Below are positions 44,405-53,571 of a stretch of 64,000 bases of DNA, piece by piece. The notes under the pieces are model-generated. The model did not search any database. It worked only from the letters and a program-made list of their open reading frames with translations, and was not told the DNA's origin. Position numbers and translations under genes: made by a program. The number at the start of each line of letters is the position of its first letter. Within the stretch, counting starts at the first letter, position 1. Source of the stretch: Corynebacterium aurimucosum ATCC 700975 (lineage in GTDB: Bacteria; Actinomycetota; Actinomycetes; Mycobacteriales; Mycobacteriaceae). Where the stretch lies: positions 51,245 through 115,244 of the forward strand of contig NZ_VDTC01000003.1 in NCBI RefSeq assembly GCF_007672725.1, given 5' to 3'.

Positions 44405-45189
44405 TAGAGCATCTTCTCCTTGGAGTAGGCCGCGGAGGTGGGAGTCCACGGGTGTTCCTTGGTGGAGGCGAGGATTTCCGCCAGGTGGATAGCGCGAACA
44501 CCGGAGCGCTGGCGAGCCAGAGCGCCTCCAATGTTCATCAGGCAGGAGGAGTCACCGCCGGTAATATATTCGGCCTCGGTTTCACGGATGTGGCGGGTCT
44601 TGTCACCGACCATCGCTGCAGAAACCTCGGCGTTCTTGAGGGCGAAGGTGCCGCCAAAACCACAGCACTCCTCAGCATTAGGTAGCTGGACGAGGTCGAT
44701 TCCTTCGACCTCCTTAAGAAGCTGGTAGGGGCGGTCACCCAGTTTGAGGAAGCGCAGGCCGTGGCACGAAGGGTGGTAGGTCACGCGGTGGGGGAAGAAG
44801 GCACCGACGTTGGTGACACCGGCGACGTCGACAAGAAACTCCGGCAAGTCTAGGGTCTTGCCGGCAGCCTTCTTGGCGCCGTCCACATCGGCGGAGGTGC
44901 CGAAGCGGTTTGCAATCATCTCGTGCTGCTCGCGCACAGCGCCCACACAGGAGCCAGAGGCGGAGACGACGTAATCGATGGATGGATCCGCAAAGGCATC
45001 CGCGTAGGTGCGGATCATGCCCAAGGTCTGCTCCTGGTAGCCGGTGTTAATGTGCATCTGACCGCAGCAGGTCTGCTGCTCCGGGAAGACCACCTCATGT
45101 CCTAAGCGGGAGAGAATGAGGGCCGTGGCCTTGTGCGCATCGGGGAAAAGCGAATCACCGATGCAGGTGGAAAACAATGCTATTCGCAT
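44404..45189 (-). CDS. lutA: Lactate utilisation protein LutA
   Basis: This is a 261-residue protein with two CCG domains (SASGSCVGAVREQH, YHPSCHGLRFL, NAEECCGFGGTFALK), the cysteine-rich fold of LutA/GlpC-type subunits that hand electrons on from oxidised lactate. It is the first gene of lutABC, 306 bases downstream of the lactate permease with a terminator between, so lutABC probably has its own promoter. Confidence 0.94.
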   Translation of the reverse strand: MRIALFSTCIGDSLFPDAHKATALILSRLGHEVVFPEQQTCCGQMHINTGYQEQTLGMIRTYADAFADPSIDYVVSASGSCVGAVREQHEMIANRFGTSADVDGAKKAAGKTLDLPEFLVDVAGVTNVGAFFPHRVTYHPSCHGLRFLKLGDRPYQLLKEVEGIDLVQLPNAEECCGFGGTFALKNAEVSAAMVGDKTRHIRETEAEYITGGDSSCLMNIGGALARQRSGVRAIHLAEILASTKEHPWTPTSAAYSKEKML

Positions 45190-45495
45190 TAGCGCGTGCT
45201 CCTTTTCTGCCCTGCGCGCCCGACTGTATCCCTTGAAGTCGAGGGTCGGGCACGACGGACATATGCCTTATAGGTTTGTCTTTAAGTTTAGCGTGCAAAA
45301 TCAAGAATATCGAGGCGAAATAGGTGTCCTACCTGGGTTTTTAACGCAACACTAATGTTGTGAAATTCTCACGTGCAGTGATGTAAAACCTATAGCCGCC
45401 GTGCTGCGCTTGAGGCAGGCACGGCGGCTAGGGTCTAGAGGCAGGGGGCACCTCGGCCGGCAAATGACCACCTCGGCGGGCAAATGGAAGGGGGA
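45190..45495. promoter_or_regulatory. lutABC upstream region
   Basis: These 306 bases contain the permease terminator at 45393-45430 and an AT-rich stretch at about 45265-45395 where the lutABC promoter should lie. No operator was recognised with confidence. Confidence 0.5.
45384..45430 (-). terminator. Terminator of the lactate permease gene
   Basis: A 12-bp perfect stem (45393-45404 with 45419-45430, TAGCCGCCGTGC) is followed on the minus strand by GGTTTTAC. Confidence 0.8.
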
Positions 45496-47148
45496 TTAAG
45501 GAACGAGGAATCCCAGCACGTTGCTCATGAGGAAGACGATGACGCACACGACGGCAAGGAAGGCCACGGAGTAGCCCACGACTGCCTTGAAGATGCGGGA
45601 TTCCTCGCCCTCCATCTGAACCGCGGTGGCGGCGATGGCCAGCGACTGCGGGGAAATCATCTTGCCCACAACGCCACCCGAGGTATTGGCGGCCAACATC
45701 AGGTCCGGGTTGACGCCGATGCGCTCGGCGGCGGTGACTTGCAGGTTGGCAAAAAGCGCGTTGGCGGAGGTATCCGAACCGGTGACGGCGGTGCCGATCC
45801 AACCCAGGACGGGGGAGAAGAGCGCGAAGATGCCGCCGACGGAAGCCACGAACTGGCCAATGGAGATGGTCTGGCCGGAGTAGTTCATGGTGTAGGCCAG
45901 CGCTAGGACCAAGATGATGGTCAGCGCGGAGAACTTCATGCGGGAGACAACCTCGCCGAATTTGGCCAACGGCGCGGAGGCGGCGAGCTCGTAGCGGCCA
46001 TTCTCGTTGAAGGACATGTAGATAAGGGCCACGATGATGCCGGAAATGAGCAGCAGGGAACCTGGGTTGCCCAGCACGTTGAACTTGAAGGCGGTGTCCA
46101 TGACTTTGCCTTCGGCGTCGAAGACGGTGCCGTCGAGAAGCGGCCAGGCAGCGTCGATCTGGAGGAATCCAAAGATGGCCGGCCACGCGGTGGCGATGGC
46201 GAAGACCGCGGTGACCACGGCATAGGGGAGAAGCGCCATCCAGATGCGGCTGCCGTTGAGATCCGTGACCTCATCCTGGGCGGGAAGCTCCATGCGCTCA
46301 CGCAGGCTGTCAACACCCTTGGGCTTCCACATGCGCAGGAAGATAAAGCCCGCGCCGAGGGAGACGATGCAGGCCACGACGTTGGTGAGCTGGTAAGCGA
46401 AGAAGTTGGCCGCGGCCCACTGCGCAATGGCGAAGGAGATGCCGATGACGGCCGCAGCGGGGCCAGCTTCCTTGACACCGCGCATGCCGTCGAGGATGAA
46501 AAGGATGAAGAAAGGCACGACGGCCGCGATGAGTAGGACCTGCAGGGAAATCAGCCCGGCGATGTCAGCGGTCTGCTCGGCGGTGCGCCCGCCCACGGAG
46601 CCGGCGGTGGTCACCGGAATACCCACCGCGCCGAAGGCGACGGGCGCGGTGTTGGCGATGAGCACGGTAGTGGCCGCCTTCAGGGGCTTGACTCCCAGCG
46701 CCAGGATCATGGTGGCCGTAATTGCTACCGGAGCGCCGAAGCCGGCGAGCGCCTCCAAGAGGCCACCGAAGCAGAAAGCGATGAGAATGGCCTGGATGCG
46801 AATATCGCCATCGCCCAAGAGGTCAAAGGTCTTGCGCAGGTCATTGAAGCGGCCAGAGGCCACGGTGACCTCGTAGAACCAGATGGCAGTAATGATCACC
46901 CAGACGATGGGGAAGAGGCCGAAGAGCCCGCCGCGCACCGCGGAGGACAAAGCCATGCCGGTGGGCATGCCCATGCCAAAAATGGCGATGAGAACCGCGA
47001 CGAGAAGCGCTACCGCACCCGAGGTGTGAGCGCGGGCCTTGAGCCCTAGGAGCATGATGAAGAACGCGATGAGCGGCAGCGTGGACACCAGCGCGGTGAG
47101 CCCGACGTTGCCAGCAATGGCGTCGGTGGTGATGTTGAAGGTTGACAT
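45496..47148 (-). CDS. lldP: L-lactate permease
   Basis: This is a 550-residue LctP-family lactate:proton symporter with about thirteen hydrophobic segments. Family marks include GGLLEALAGFGAPVAI and GVVGKMISPQSLAIA. It supplies lactate to LutABC encoded downstream. The start is ATG 47148 (MSTFNITTDAIAG); the frame above it to 47208 is polar and unlike the family N-terminus. The 235 bases to argS form a divergent promoter region. Confidence 0.94.
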   Translation of the reverse strand: MSTFNITTDAIAGNVGLTALVSTLPLIAFFIMLLGLKARAHTSGAVALLVAVLIAIFGMGMPTGMALSSAVRGGLFGLFPIVWVIITAIWFYEVTVASGRFNDLRKTFDLLGDGDIRIQAILIAFCFGGLLEALAGFGAPVAITATMILALGVKPLKAATTVLIANTAPVAFGAVGIPVTTAGSVGGRTAEQTADIAGLISLQVLLIAAVVPFFILFILDGMRGVKEAGPAAAVIGISFAIAQWAAANFFAYQLTNVVACIVSLGAGFIFLRMWKPKGVDSLRERMELPAQDEVTDLNGSRIWMALLPYAVVTAVFAIATAWPAIFGFLQIDAAWPLLDGTVFDAEGKVMDTAFKFNVLGNPGSLLLISGIIVALIYMSFNENGRYELAASAPLAKFGEVVSRMKFSALTIILVLALAYTMNYSGQTISIGQFVASVGGIFALFSPVLGWIGTAVTGSDTSANALFANLQVTAAERIGVNPDLMLAANTSGGVVGKMISPQSLAIAATAVQMEGEESRIFKAVVGYSVAFLAVVCVIVFLMSNVLGFLVP

Positions 47149-47369
47149 AAAACTCAATTCCAGTTGGCTCCCGCTGGCGTCTTTGTGGAGGTCCCCAGGA
47201 TGCGGCACCGCATGTGTCGGCCAAGCGAGAAGGCGAAAGGTTGGATCGATTCAGATAACGCCTTTAGGGTAGAACTTGGTGCTTCGCTGTGCCGCATTGT
47301 TCACCTGATGGGGGTGAGTGACCTTGCTAACCTCTGAGACCTGATAGCGCCTCCCAGCGGCGGGGACGA

Positions 47370-47375
47370 TAGACT
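47370..47375 (+). promoter_or_regulatory. -10 box, leaderless argS transcript
   Basis: TAGACT, eight bases (ttggccct), ATG at 47384. No ribosome site is present. Confidence 0.6.
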
Positions 47376-47383
47376 TTGGCCCT

Positions 47384-49045
47384 ATGAATCCTGAAGATCT
47401 TTCCGTCCTGATCAAGAACACCGCTGCCGCCGTGCTCACCGAGCATGAGCTGGACGCCTCAGTCCTGCCAGAGACCGTGACCGTGGAGCGCCCGCGCAAC
47501 CCGGAGCACGGCGATTACGCCACTAACCTGGCCCTCCAGGTGGCCAAGAAGGCTGGCACTCAGCCGCGCGAGTTAGCGCAGTGGCTTGCCGACGCCCTCG
47601 CGGGCAATGACGCCATCGATGAAGCGTCCATCGCGGGCCCGGGATTCCTCAACATTCGCCTCGCTGCCGCCGCACAAGGTGCCATCGTGGCCCAGGTTCT
47701 TAACGCCGGCTCAGAGTTCGGCAGCAACTCCACCTACCAGGGCAAGAAGATCAACCTGGAGTTCGTCTCCGCGAACCCGACTGGTCCCATCCACCTGGGT
47801 GGTACCCGTTGGGCCGCCGTGGGTGACTCACTCGGCCGCGTGCTCGAGGCCTCCGGCGCGGACGTGACCCGCGAATACTACTTCAACGATCACGGCGGAC
47901 AGATCGACCGTTTTGCTCGCTCCCTCGTGGCCGCGGCCAAGGGCGAGCCCACCCCGGAGGACGGCTACGGCGGAGACTACATCAAGGACATCGCGCAGGC
48001 GGTAGTGGCGAAGAACCCCAGCGCCCTTGAGGGCAGCGATGCCGAGGTCCAGGAGAACTTCCGCGCTGACGGCGTAGAGATGATGTTTGCCCAGATCAAG
48101 GAGTCCCTCCACGAGTTCGGCGTGGACTTCGACGTGTACTTCCACGAGAATTCCCTCTTCGAATCCGGTGCCGTGGAGAAGGCTATCCAGACGCTCAAGG
48201 ACAACGGCAAACTCTACGAAGCCGAGGGTGCGTGGTGGCTGAAGTCCACCGAATACGGCGATGATAAGGACCGCGTGGTCATCAAGTCCGATGGCAATGC
48301 CGCCTATATCGCCGGCGATATCGCCTACGTGGCCGATAAATTCGACCGCGGCCACGACCTGGCTATCTACATGCTCGGTGCTGACCACCACGGTTACATC
48401 GCCCGCTTGCGCGCCTCGGCCCAGGCTTTGGGTTATGACCCGGAGGCCGTCGAGGTGCTCATCGGCCAGATGGTGAACCTGGTCCGCGATGGTAAAGCGG
48501 TCAAGATGTCCAAGCGCGCGGGCACAGTGATTACCTTGGATGACCTTGTCGAGGCCATCGGTGTGGACGGCGCGCGCTACTCGCTGGTGCGCTCCTCCGT
48601 GGACTCCAGCCTGGATATCGACTTGGGCCTGTGGGCCTCCCAGTCGTCCGATAACCCGGTCTACTACGTGCAGTATGGCCACGCCCGCATCTGCTCGATC
48701 CTGCGCAAGGCCACGGACCTGGGCTTCGACACTGCCGCGCTTGGCGACGCCCCCCTCGACCTCCTCACCCACGACAAGGAAGGCGACCTCATCCGCACCC
48801 TGGGCGAGTTCCCCGAGGTGGTGGCCACCGCCGCCACGCTGCGCGAGCCGCACCGTATCGCGCGCTATGCCGAGGAGCTCGCCGCCGTGTTCCACCGCTT
48901 CTATGACCAGTGCCAGGTGCTGCCGAAGGCAGGCGAAGAGACCGAGCCGATCCACTCCGCGCGCCTCGCCCTGGCTGCAGCCACCCGCCAGGTCATGGCC
49001 AATGCCTTGACCATGGTGGGTGTGAGCGCGCCGGAGAAGATGTAA
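47384..49045 (+). CDS. argS: Arginyl-tRNA synthetase
   Basis: This is a 553-residue class I synthetase charging tRNA-Arg. [11 protein letters not shown] carries the HIGH-type motif (HLGG) and KMSKRAG the KMSKS-type motif. An N-terminal additional domain and the C-terminal anticodon-binding helical domain are of normal length. It is followed 12 bases later by lysA; this argS-lysA pairing is conserved in corynebacteria. Confidence 0.97.
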   Translation: MNPEDLSVLIKNTAAAVLTEHELDASVLPETVTVERPRNPEHGDYATNLALQVAKKAGTQPRELAQWLADALAGNDAIDEASIAGPGFLNIRLAAAAQGAIVAQVLNAGSEFGSNSTYQGKKINLEFVSANPTGPIHLGGTRWAAVGDSLGRVLEASGADVTREYYFNDHGGQIDRFARSLVAAAKGEPTPEDGYGGDYIKDIAQAVVAKNPSALEGSDAEVQENFRADGVEMMFAQIKESLHEFGVDFDVYFHENSLFESGAVEKAIQTLKDNGKLYEAEGAWWLKSTEYGDDKDRVVIKSDGNAAYIAGDIAYVADKFDRGHDLAIYMLGADHHGYIARLRASAQALGYDPEAVEVLIGQMVNLVRDGKAVKMSKRAGTVITLDDLVEAIGVDGARYSLVRSSVDSSLDIDLGLWASQSSDNPVYYVQYGHARICSILRKATDLGFDTAALGDAPLDLLTHDKEGDLIRTLGEFPEVVATAATLREPHRIARYAEELAAVFHRFYDQCQVLPKAGEETEPIHSARLALAAATRQVMANALTMVGVSAPEKM

Positions 49046-49057
49046 GAAAAGGTATCG

Positions 49058-50395
49058 ATGACTGATTTCAATTCTCTTCCGGCCCACGTGTGGCCGCGCA
49101 ACGCCGCTCGTGACTCGAATGGTGTGGTCTCGATTGGCGGTGTAGCGCTGACGGACTTGGCCGCCGAATACGGCACCCCGCTCTACGTCTTCGACGAGCA
49201 GGACTTCCGCTCGCGCTGCCGGGATATGGCCCAAGCCTTCGGCGGGCCCGACCACGTGCACTATGCCTCGAAGGCCTTCATCACCAAGCGCATCGTGCGC
49301 TGGGTAGATGAGGAGGGCCTGTGCCTCGACGTGGCCTCCCTCAATGAGGCCAAGCTGGCGCTGGCCGCAGGTTTCCCGGCGGAACGCATGACCGCCCACG
49401 GCAACAACAAGGAAGACGAGTACCTGCAGCTGTGCGTGGATAAAGGTATCGGGCACGTCGTCCTCGACAACGAGGAGGAGCTTTCGCGCCTCAATAGCAT
49501 CGCGGCGTCCGCCGGCCGCGTGCAGCCAGTGATGATCCGCGTGAAGCCCGGCGTGGATGCGCACACCCACGAGTTCATCGCCACGGCGCATGAGGATCAG
49601 AAGTTCGGCATTTCCCTGTCCACCGGTGCAGCCTTCAACGCCGCACAGAAGGTGCTGGAATCCGCCAACCTTAAGCTCGTGGGCCTGCACTGCCACGTGG
49701 GTTCTTCGGTGTTTAATGCCGATGGCTTCAAGCTGGCCGCCGAGCGTGTGCTCAGCCTGTACAAGCGCATCCACTCCGAGCTCGGCGTTGCCCTCGAGGA
49801 GCTGGACTTGGGCGGCGGCTTCGGCATTCCCTACATGGAGTATGAGGAAGCGCTCGACGTCGCCACGCTGGCCAAGGATCTGCTCGACGCCGTGGAGCGC
49901 ACCGCCACCGAGCTCGACATCACGCCACCCTTCGTACTGGTGGAACCCGGCCGCTCCCTGGTCGGTGCCTCTGCGGTCACCGTGTACCGCGTGGGCACGG
50001 TCAAGGATGTAGAAACCGGCAAGGCGGATCTGCCGATGCGCCGCTACCTCTCCGTGGACGGCGGCATGTCCGATAACATCCGCCCAGCGCTTTATGGCTC
50101 GGAGTACGACGTGCGCGTTGTCAACCGCCGCACCCAGGGCGAGCCGGTGGATTCACGCATCGTGGGCTTCCACTGCGAGTCCGGTGACATCCTGGTCAAC
50201 GAGCGCCGTTTCCCCTCGGATATCACCACCGGCGATCTCCTCGCCTTCGCCACCACCGGCGCCTATCAGTACATGATGGCCTCGCGCTATAACGGTGCTC
50301 TGCGCCCGGCGGTTGTGTCCGTGCGCGACGGCAAGGCCCAGCTCATGCTGCGCCGGGAGACGGTGGAGGACTTGCTGGCGTTGGACGTCGATTAG
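49058..50395 (+). CDS. lysA: Diaminopimelate decarboxylase
   Basis: This is a 445-residue PLP enzyme of the alanine-racemase fold, the last step of lysine synthesis. The PLP lysine lies in [15 protein letters not shown] and EPGRSLVG bind the cofactor phosphate, and HCESGDILV contributes the active-site Cys of the other subunit. AAAAGG upstream of ATG serves as the ribosome site. It is co-transcribed with argS and ends at the terminator at 50438. Confidence 0.97.
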   Translation: MTDFNSLPAHVWPRNAARDSNGVVSIGGVALTDLAAEYGTPLYVFDEQDFRSRCRDMAQAFGGPDHVHYASKAFITKRIVRWVDEEGLCLDVASLNEAKLALAAGFPAERMTAHGNNKEDEYLQLCVDKGIGHVVLDNEEELSRLNSIAASAGRVQPVMIRVKPGVDAHTHEFIATAHEDQKFGISLSTGAAFNAAQKVLESANLKLVGLHCHVGSSVFNADGFKLAAERVLSLYKRIHSELGVALEELDLGGGFGIPYMEYEEALDVATLAKDLLDAVERTATELDITPPFVLVEPGRSLVGASAVTVYRVGTVKDVETGKADLPMRRYLSVDGGMSDNIRPALYGSEYDVRVVNRRTQGEPVDSRIVGFHCESGDILVNERRFPSDITTGDLLAFATTGAYQYMMASRYNGALRPAVVSVRDGKAQLMLRRETVEDLLALDVD

Positions 50396-50437
50396 CGCGG
50401 CGTTGTCACAGCTCACCGTATTTTATTCACTATGACA

Positions 50438-50467
50438 TGGCCGGTCGCGCCCAGTGCCGGCCATTTT
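50438..50467 (+). terminator. Terminator after lysA
   Basis: TGGCCGG (50438-50444) pairs with CCGGCCA (50457-50463), followed by TTTT. Confidence 0.75.
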
Positions 50468-50475
50468 GTATAGAA

Positions 50476-50498
50476 ATAGACAGCTCGTTCTGTATAGT
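50476..50498 (+). promoter_or_regulatory. hom promoter with overlapping dyad
   Basis: TATAGT at 50493-50498 is the best -10 box, about 50 bases before the hom ATG. An imperfect dyad ATAGACAG-N6-CTGTATAG (50476-50497) overlaps it, as expected for a repressor site. Its N6 spacing between 8-bp arms does not match the McbR consensus. Confidence 0.5.
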
Positions 50499-50546
50499 GA
50501 TGGGCTAGCACGTAAGAATCAAACGCAACTTCAACAAAGGGACACC

Positions 50547-51869
50547 ATGACGACGAACCGTAGCAAGAAGCCCGAAGGCGAGCCAGTAGGTATTGCGCTG
50601 CTTGGGTTTGGCACCGTAGGCGCCGAGGTTTTCCGCCTCGTGCAGGAGAATGCGGACGCTTTTGCGCACCGCATCGGCGGCCCGGTGGAGATCCGCGGCG
50701 TAGCCGTGCACAACAAGAACAAGCTTCGTCCGGGTGTGCCGAAGGAGCTGCTCACGGACGACGCCAAGGCGCTCGTCCTGCGCGATGATATCGACCTCGT
50801 CGTCGAGGTTATCGGTGGCATTGATTTCCCGCGCGAGCTCGTCCTCGCCGCCCTTAATGCCGGTAAATCCGTGGTCACCGCCAATAAGGCCCTCGTGGCC
50901 GCGCACGCGGATGAGCTGGCGGAGGCCGCTGAGCGAGCTGATGTCGACCTCTTCTTCGAGGCTGCGGTGGCCGCGGCCATCCCGGTCGTCGGCATGCTGC
51001 GCCGTTCCCTGGCCGGTGACAAGATCCAGCGCATCTCCGGAATCGTTAACGGAACCACCAACTTTATCTTGGACGCCATGGAGACCACCGGCGCCTCCTA
51101 CGAGGACGCGCTGGCTGAGGCTACCCGTCTGGGCTACGCCGAAGCCGATCCCACCGCGGACGTAGAGGGCCACGACGCCGCCTCCAAGGCCGCCATCCTG
51201 GCATCCCTTGGCTTCTACACCCGCCTGACCTTCAACGACGTCTATTGCGAGGGCATTTCCAAGATCACCGCCGATGACATCAAGGCTGCCAACCAAGCTG
51301 GCTATTCCATCAAGCTGCTCGCTATTTGTGAGCGCTTGGTTGATGAAGAGACCGGCGCGGAATCCGTCAATGCCCGCGTGCACCCGACTCTGGTCCCGAA
51401 GGATCACCCGTTGGCGTCGGTCAGCCAGTCCTACAACGCCATCTTCGTCGAGGCGGAGGCCGCCGGTTCCCTGATGTTCTACGGCAACGGCGCCGGCGGC
51501 AACCCGACGGCTTCGGCTGTGCTGGGTGACGTCATTGGCGCCGCTCGCAACATCGTCCACGGCGGTCAAGCGCCGGGGGAGAACACCTACGCCAACCTAC
51601 CTATTGCGGAGTTCGGAGAAGTGGAAACTCGCTATCACGTCGACATGGAAGTTGAAGACCGCACCGGCGTGCTTTCTGCTATCTCCGGTGTATTCGCCCG
51701 CCACGGGGTGTCCCTGCGCACCGTGCGCCAGGAGGACGGCGATGCCACCGCTCGCCTCATCGTGGTGACCCACGCGGCGAAGGAAGCGGTGCTTGAGGAG
51801 ATCGTCGCTGCCCTCGGCGAGCTCGATGAGGTTAAGGCCGTTCACTCCGTCATCCGCCTGGGCGTATAG
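50547..51869 (+). CDS. hom: Homoserine dehydrogenase
   Basis: This is a 440-residue enzyme reducing aspartate semialdehyde to homoserine for threonine and methionine. The NAD(P) loop is [11 protein letters not shown], the catalytic region [14 protein letters not shown] and [11 protein letters not shown], and a C-terminal ACT domain ([19 protein letters not shown]) gives feedback control by threonine. ATG 50547 with AAAGGGA upstream replaces the longer frame from 50454. thrB follows after 16 bases in the same operon. Confidence 0.97.
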   Translation: MTTNRSKKPEGEPVGIALLGFGTVGAEVFRLVQENADAFAHRIGGPVEIRGVAVHNKNKLRPGVPKELLTDDAKALVLRDDIDLVVEVIGGIDFPRELVLAALNAGKSVVTANKALVAAHADELAEAAERADVDLFFEAAVAAAIPVVGMLRRSLAGDKIQRISGIVNGTTNFILDAMETTGASYEDALAEATRLGYAEADPTADVEGHDAASKAAILASLGFYTRLTFNDVYCEGISKITADDIKAANQAGYSIKLLAICERLVDEETGAESVNARVHPTLVPKDHPLASVSQSYNAIFVEAEAAGSLMFYGNGAGGNPTASAVLGDVIGAARNIVHGGQAPGENTYANLPIAEFGEVETRYHVDMEVEDRTGVLSAISGVFARHGVSLRTVRQEDGDATARLIVVTHAAKEAVLEEIVAALGELDEVKAVHSVIRLGV

Positions 51870-51885
51870 GGACTCAGAGAGAACA

Positions 51886-52809
51886 ATGAGTATCGATATC
51901 GAAGTAGGCACCAAGGTCACCGTCCAGGTCCCGGCATCCTCGGCCAACCTGGGCCCGGGCTACGACACCCTGGGTATTGCGCTGAGTCTCTACGACACCG
52001 TGGAGGTGGAAGTCACCTGCTCCGGCCTGGAGGTGGAGATCTTCGGCGAGGGCGCTGACGAGCTGCCGCGCGACGGCTCCCACCTCGTTGTCAAGGCCAT
52101 CCGCTCAGCGCTGAAGGCTGCCGACGTAGAAGTCTCCGGCCTGCGCGTGGTGTGCACGAACAACATCCCGCAGTCCCGTGGCCTGGGCTCCTCGGCGTCT
52201 GCCGCGGTGGCCGGCGTGGCCGCGGGCAATGGCCTAGCGGGATTCCCGCTTTCGGAACAGCAGGTTGTGCAGCTGTCCTCGGCGTTCGAAGGGCATCCGG
52301 ATAACGCAGCTGCCTCTGTGTTGGGCAACGCCGTGGTCTCTTGGACGACCGTGCCTGTCGACGGCCGCTCGCTGCCGGAGTACCGTGCCGCGACCTTGGA
52401 CGTGCACCCGAGCATTAAGGCCACGGCCTTGGTACCGGACTTTCATGCGTCGACGCAAGCCGTGCGCCGCGTGCTGCCCTCGCACGTCACGCATGCCGAT
52501 GCCGCCTTCAACGTCTCCCGCACTGCAGTAAACGTGGCGGCGCTGACCACCTACCCGGACCTGCTGTGGGAGGGTACCCGCGACCGCCTGCACCAGCCCT
52601 ATCGCGCTGATGTCCTGCCGGTCACCGCGGAGTGGGTGAACCGCTTGCGCAACCGCGGCTACGCCGCCTATCTCTCCGGCGCTGGCCCCACCGTCATGGT
52701 CCTGCACACCGAGCCCATCGAGGAGGAGATCCTCGATGATGCCCGCGGGCAGAACCTGCGCGTGCTGGAGCTGGAGGTCGCCGGGCCGGTCTCCGTCGAG
52801 CGCGGTTAG
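51886..52809 (+). CDS. thrB: Homoserine kinase
   Basis: This is a 307-residue GHMP kinase phosphorylating homoserine. The ATP loop is [16 protein letters not shown] and the N-terminus [18 protein letters not shown] is characteristic. AGAGAG precedes ATG 51886; the longer frame overlaps hom. It ends five bases from the convergent ArnR-like gene. Confidence 0.96.
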   Translation: MSIDIEVGTKVTVQVPASSANLGPGYDTLGIALSLYDTVEVEVTCSGLEVEIFGEGADELPRDGSHLVVKAIRSALKAADVEVSGLRVVCTNNIPQSRGLGSSASAAVAGVAAGNGLAGFPLSEQQVVQLSSAFEGHPDNAAASVLGNAVVSWTTVPVDGRSLPEYRAATLDVHPSIKATALVPDFHASTQAVRRVLPSHVTHADAAFNVSRTAVNVAALTTYPDLLWEGTRDRLHQPYRADVLPVTAEWVNRLRNRGYAAYLSGAGPTVMVLHTEPIEEEILDDARGQNLRVLELEVAGPVSVERG

Positions 52810-52814
52810 CCTAG

Positions 52815-53513
52815 CTAGCTGCTCTCTTCCACATCGATTCGGCACACGCCGTTTCCGGCTTTAGGAATGAGCTTCAGGCTAAGCCGCCCGCCGGAATCGG
52901 CAGCCGCTTGATCTAGGTAACCATCATGGATGGCGCAGACGAAGGGGGAGGGCTGAATTCCGGCCGTGACGAACGGGCAGGCGTGGAGTTGCACTGTGGT
53001 GCGGCCTTCCTCGGCGAATTGCTCCACCGAGGTTACCGGGTCAAAGCCCATATCGCGCATCGTCCGGTAGAGCGGTGCCAGTGCCTCAGCACCGCGGCTG
53101 TTCGCCGTGGCTTTAGCCCACGCGCGGCCGATCTCTCGTGCTTGCTCGGATGAAAAGTCATTGAGCTGCTCTTTATCCGCCAGCGCTGTGACCAAGACGC
53201 TAATCAGCGTGACGTATTCCTCCGCCACCGAACGGTTGTCGGGTACTCGTACTTGGAAGATCAGGGAGGGGCGCCCGCGCCCGTGCGCTGGGGCGGTAAC
53301 TACCCGCACCGCGCCGGCGTTAACGAGCTCATCAAGGTGGCCGCGCGCGGTGTTAACGTGCATCCCCAGTTCCTGTGCAATCTCGGCGGCACGTGCTCCT
53401 TGCGGGAATGTCTGCAGGGTTGAGAGAACCTCGCTCTGTTTGGGGGAGAGCTTCATCGTGTCAGGAAACAGCTCAGTAGACGAGCGCGGGCTATGCGCAG
53501 ATGACGTAGACAT
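52815..53513 (-). CDS. arnR: ArnR-like Fe-S transcriptional regulator
   Basis: This is a 232-residue regulator with an N-terminal winged helix (LSPKQSEVLSTLQTF, then AAEIAQELGMHVNTARGHL) and a C-terminal domain with Cys179, Cys193 and Cys224 plus nearby His (HACPFV, FVCAIHD, NGVCRI), a SufR-type cluster-binding pattern. In C. glutamicum ArnR, encoded at this place beside thrB, binds an Fe-S cluster and controls nitrate respiration genes. Here it would sense oxygen or nitric oxide and control the mod/nirK genes; this is inferred. AAGGAGAGG before ATG 53513 fixes the start against a TTG at 53534. Confidence 0.82.
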   Translation of the reverse strand: MSTSSAHSPRSSTELFPDTMKLSPKQSEVLSTLQTFPQGARAAEIAQELGMHVNTARGHLDELVNAGAVRVVTAPAHGRGRPSLIFQVRVPDNRSVAEEYVTLISVLVTALADKEQLNDFSSEQAREIGRAWAKATANSRGAEALAPLYRTMRDMGFDPVTSVEQFAEEGRTTVQLHACPFVTAGIQPSPFVCAIHDGYLDQAAADSGGRLSLKLIPKAGNGVCRIDVEESS

Positions 53514-53571
53514 AAACGGCCTCTCCTTGGACAATGCTACGAGGATCTTACATCTGCTCGCAGCTCTTCCC

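Noticed and set aside
47828-49774. 648-residue open frame antisense to argS and lysA
   Set aside because: It crosses two certain genes on the other strand; its His/Val/Gly-rich composition marks a shadow.
50476-50497. McbR operator upstream of hom
   Set aside because: The TAGAC and inverted halves are ten bases apart, not the six expected, and one arm has a mismatch.
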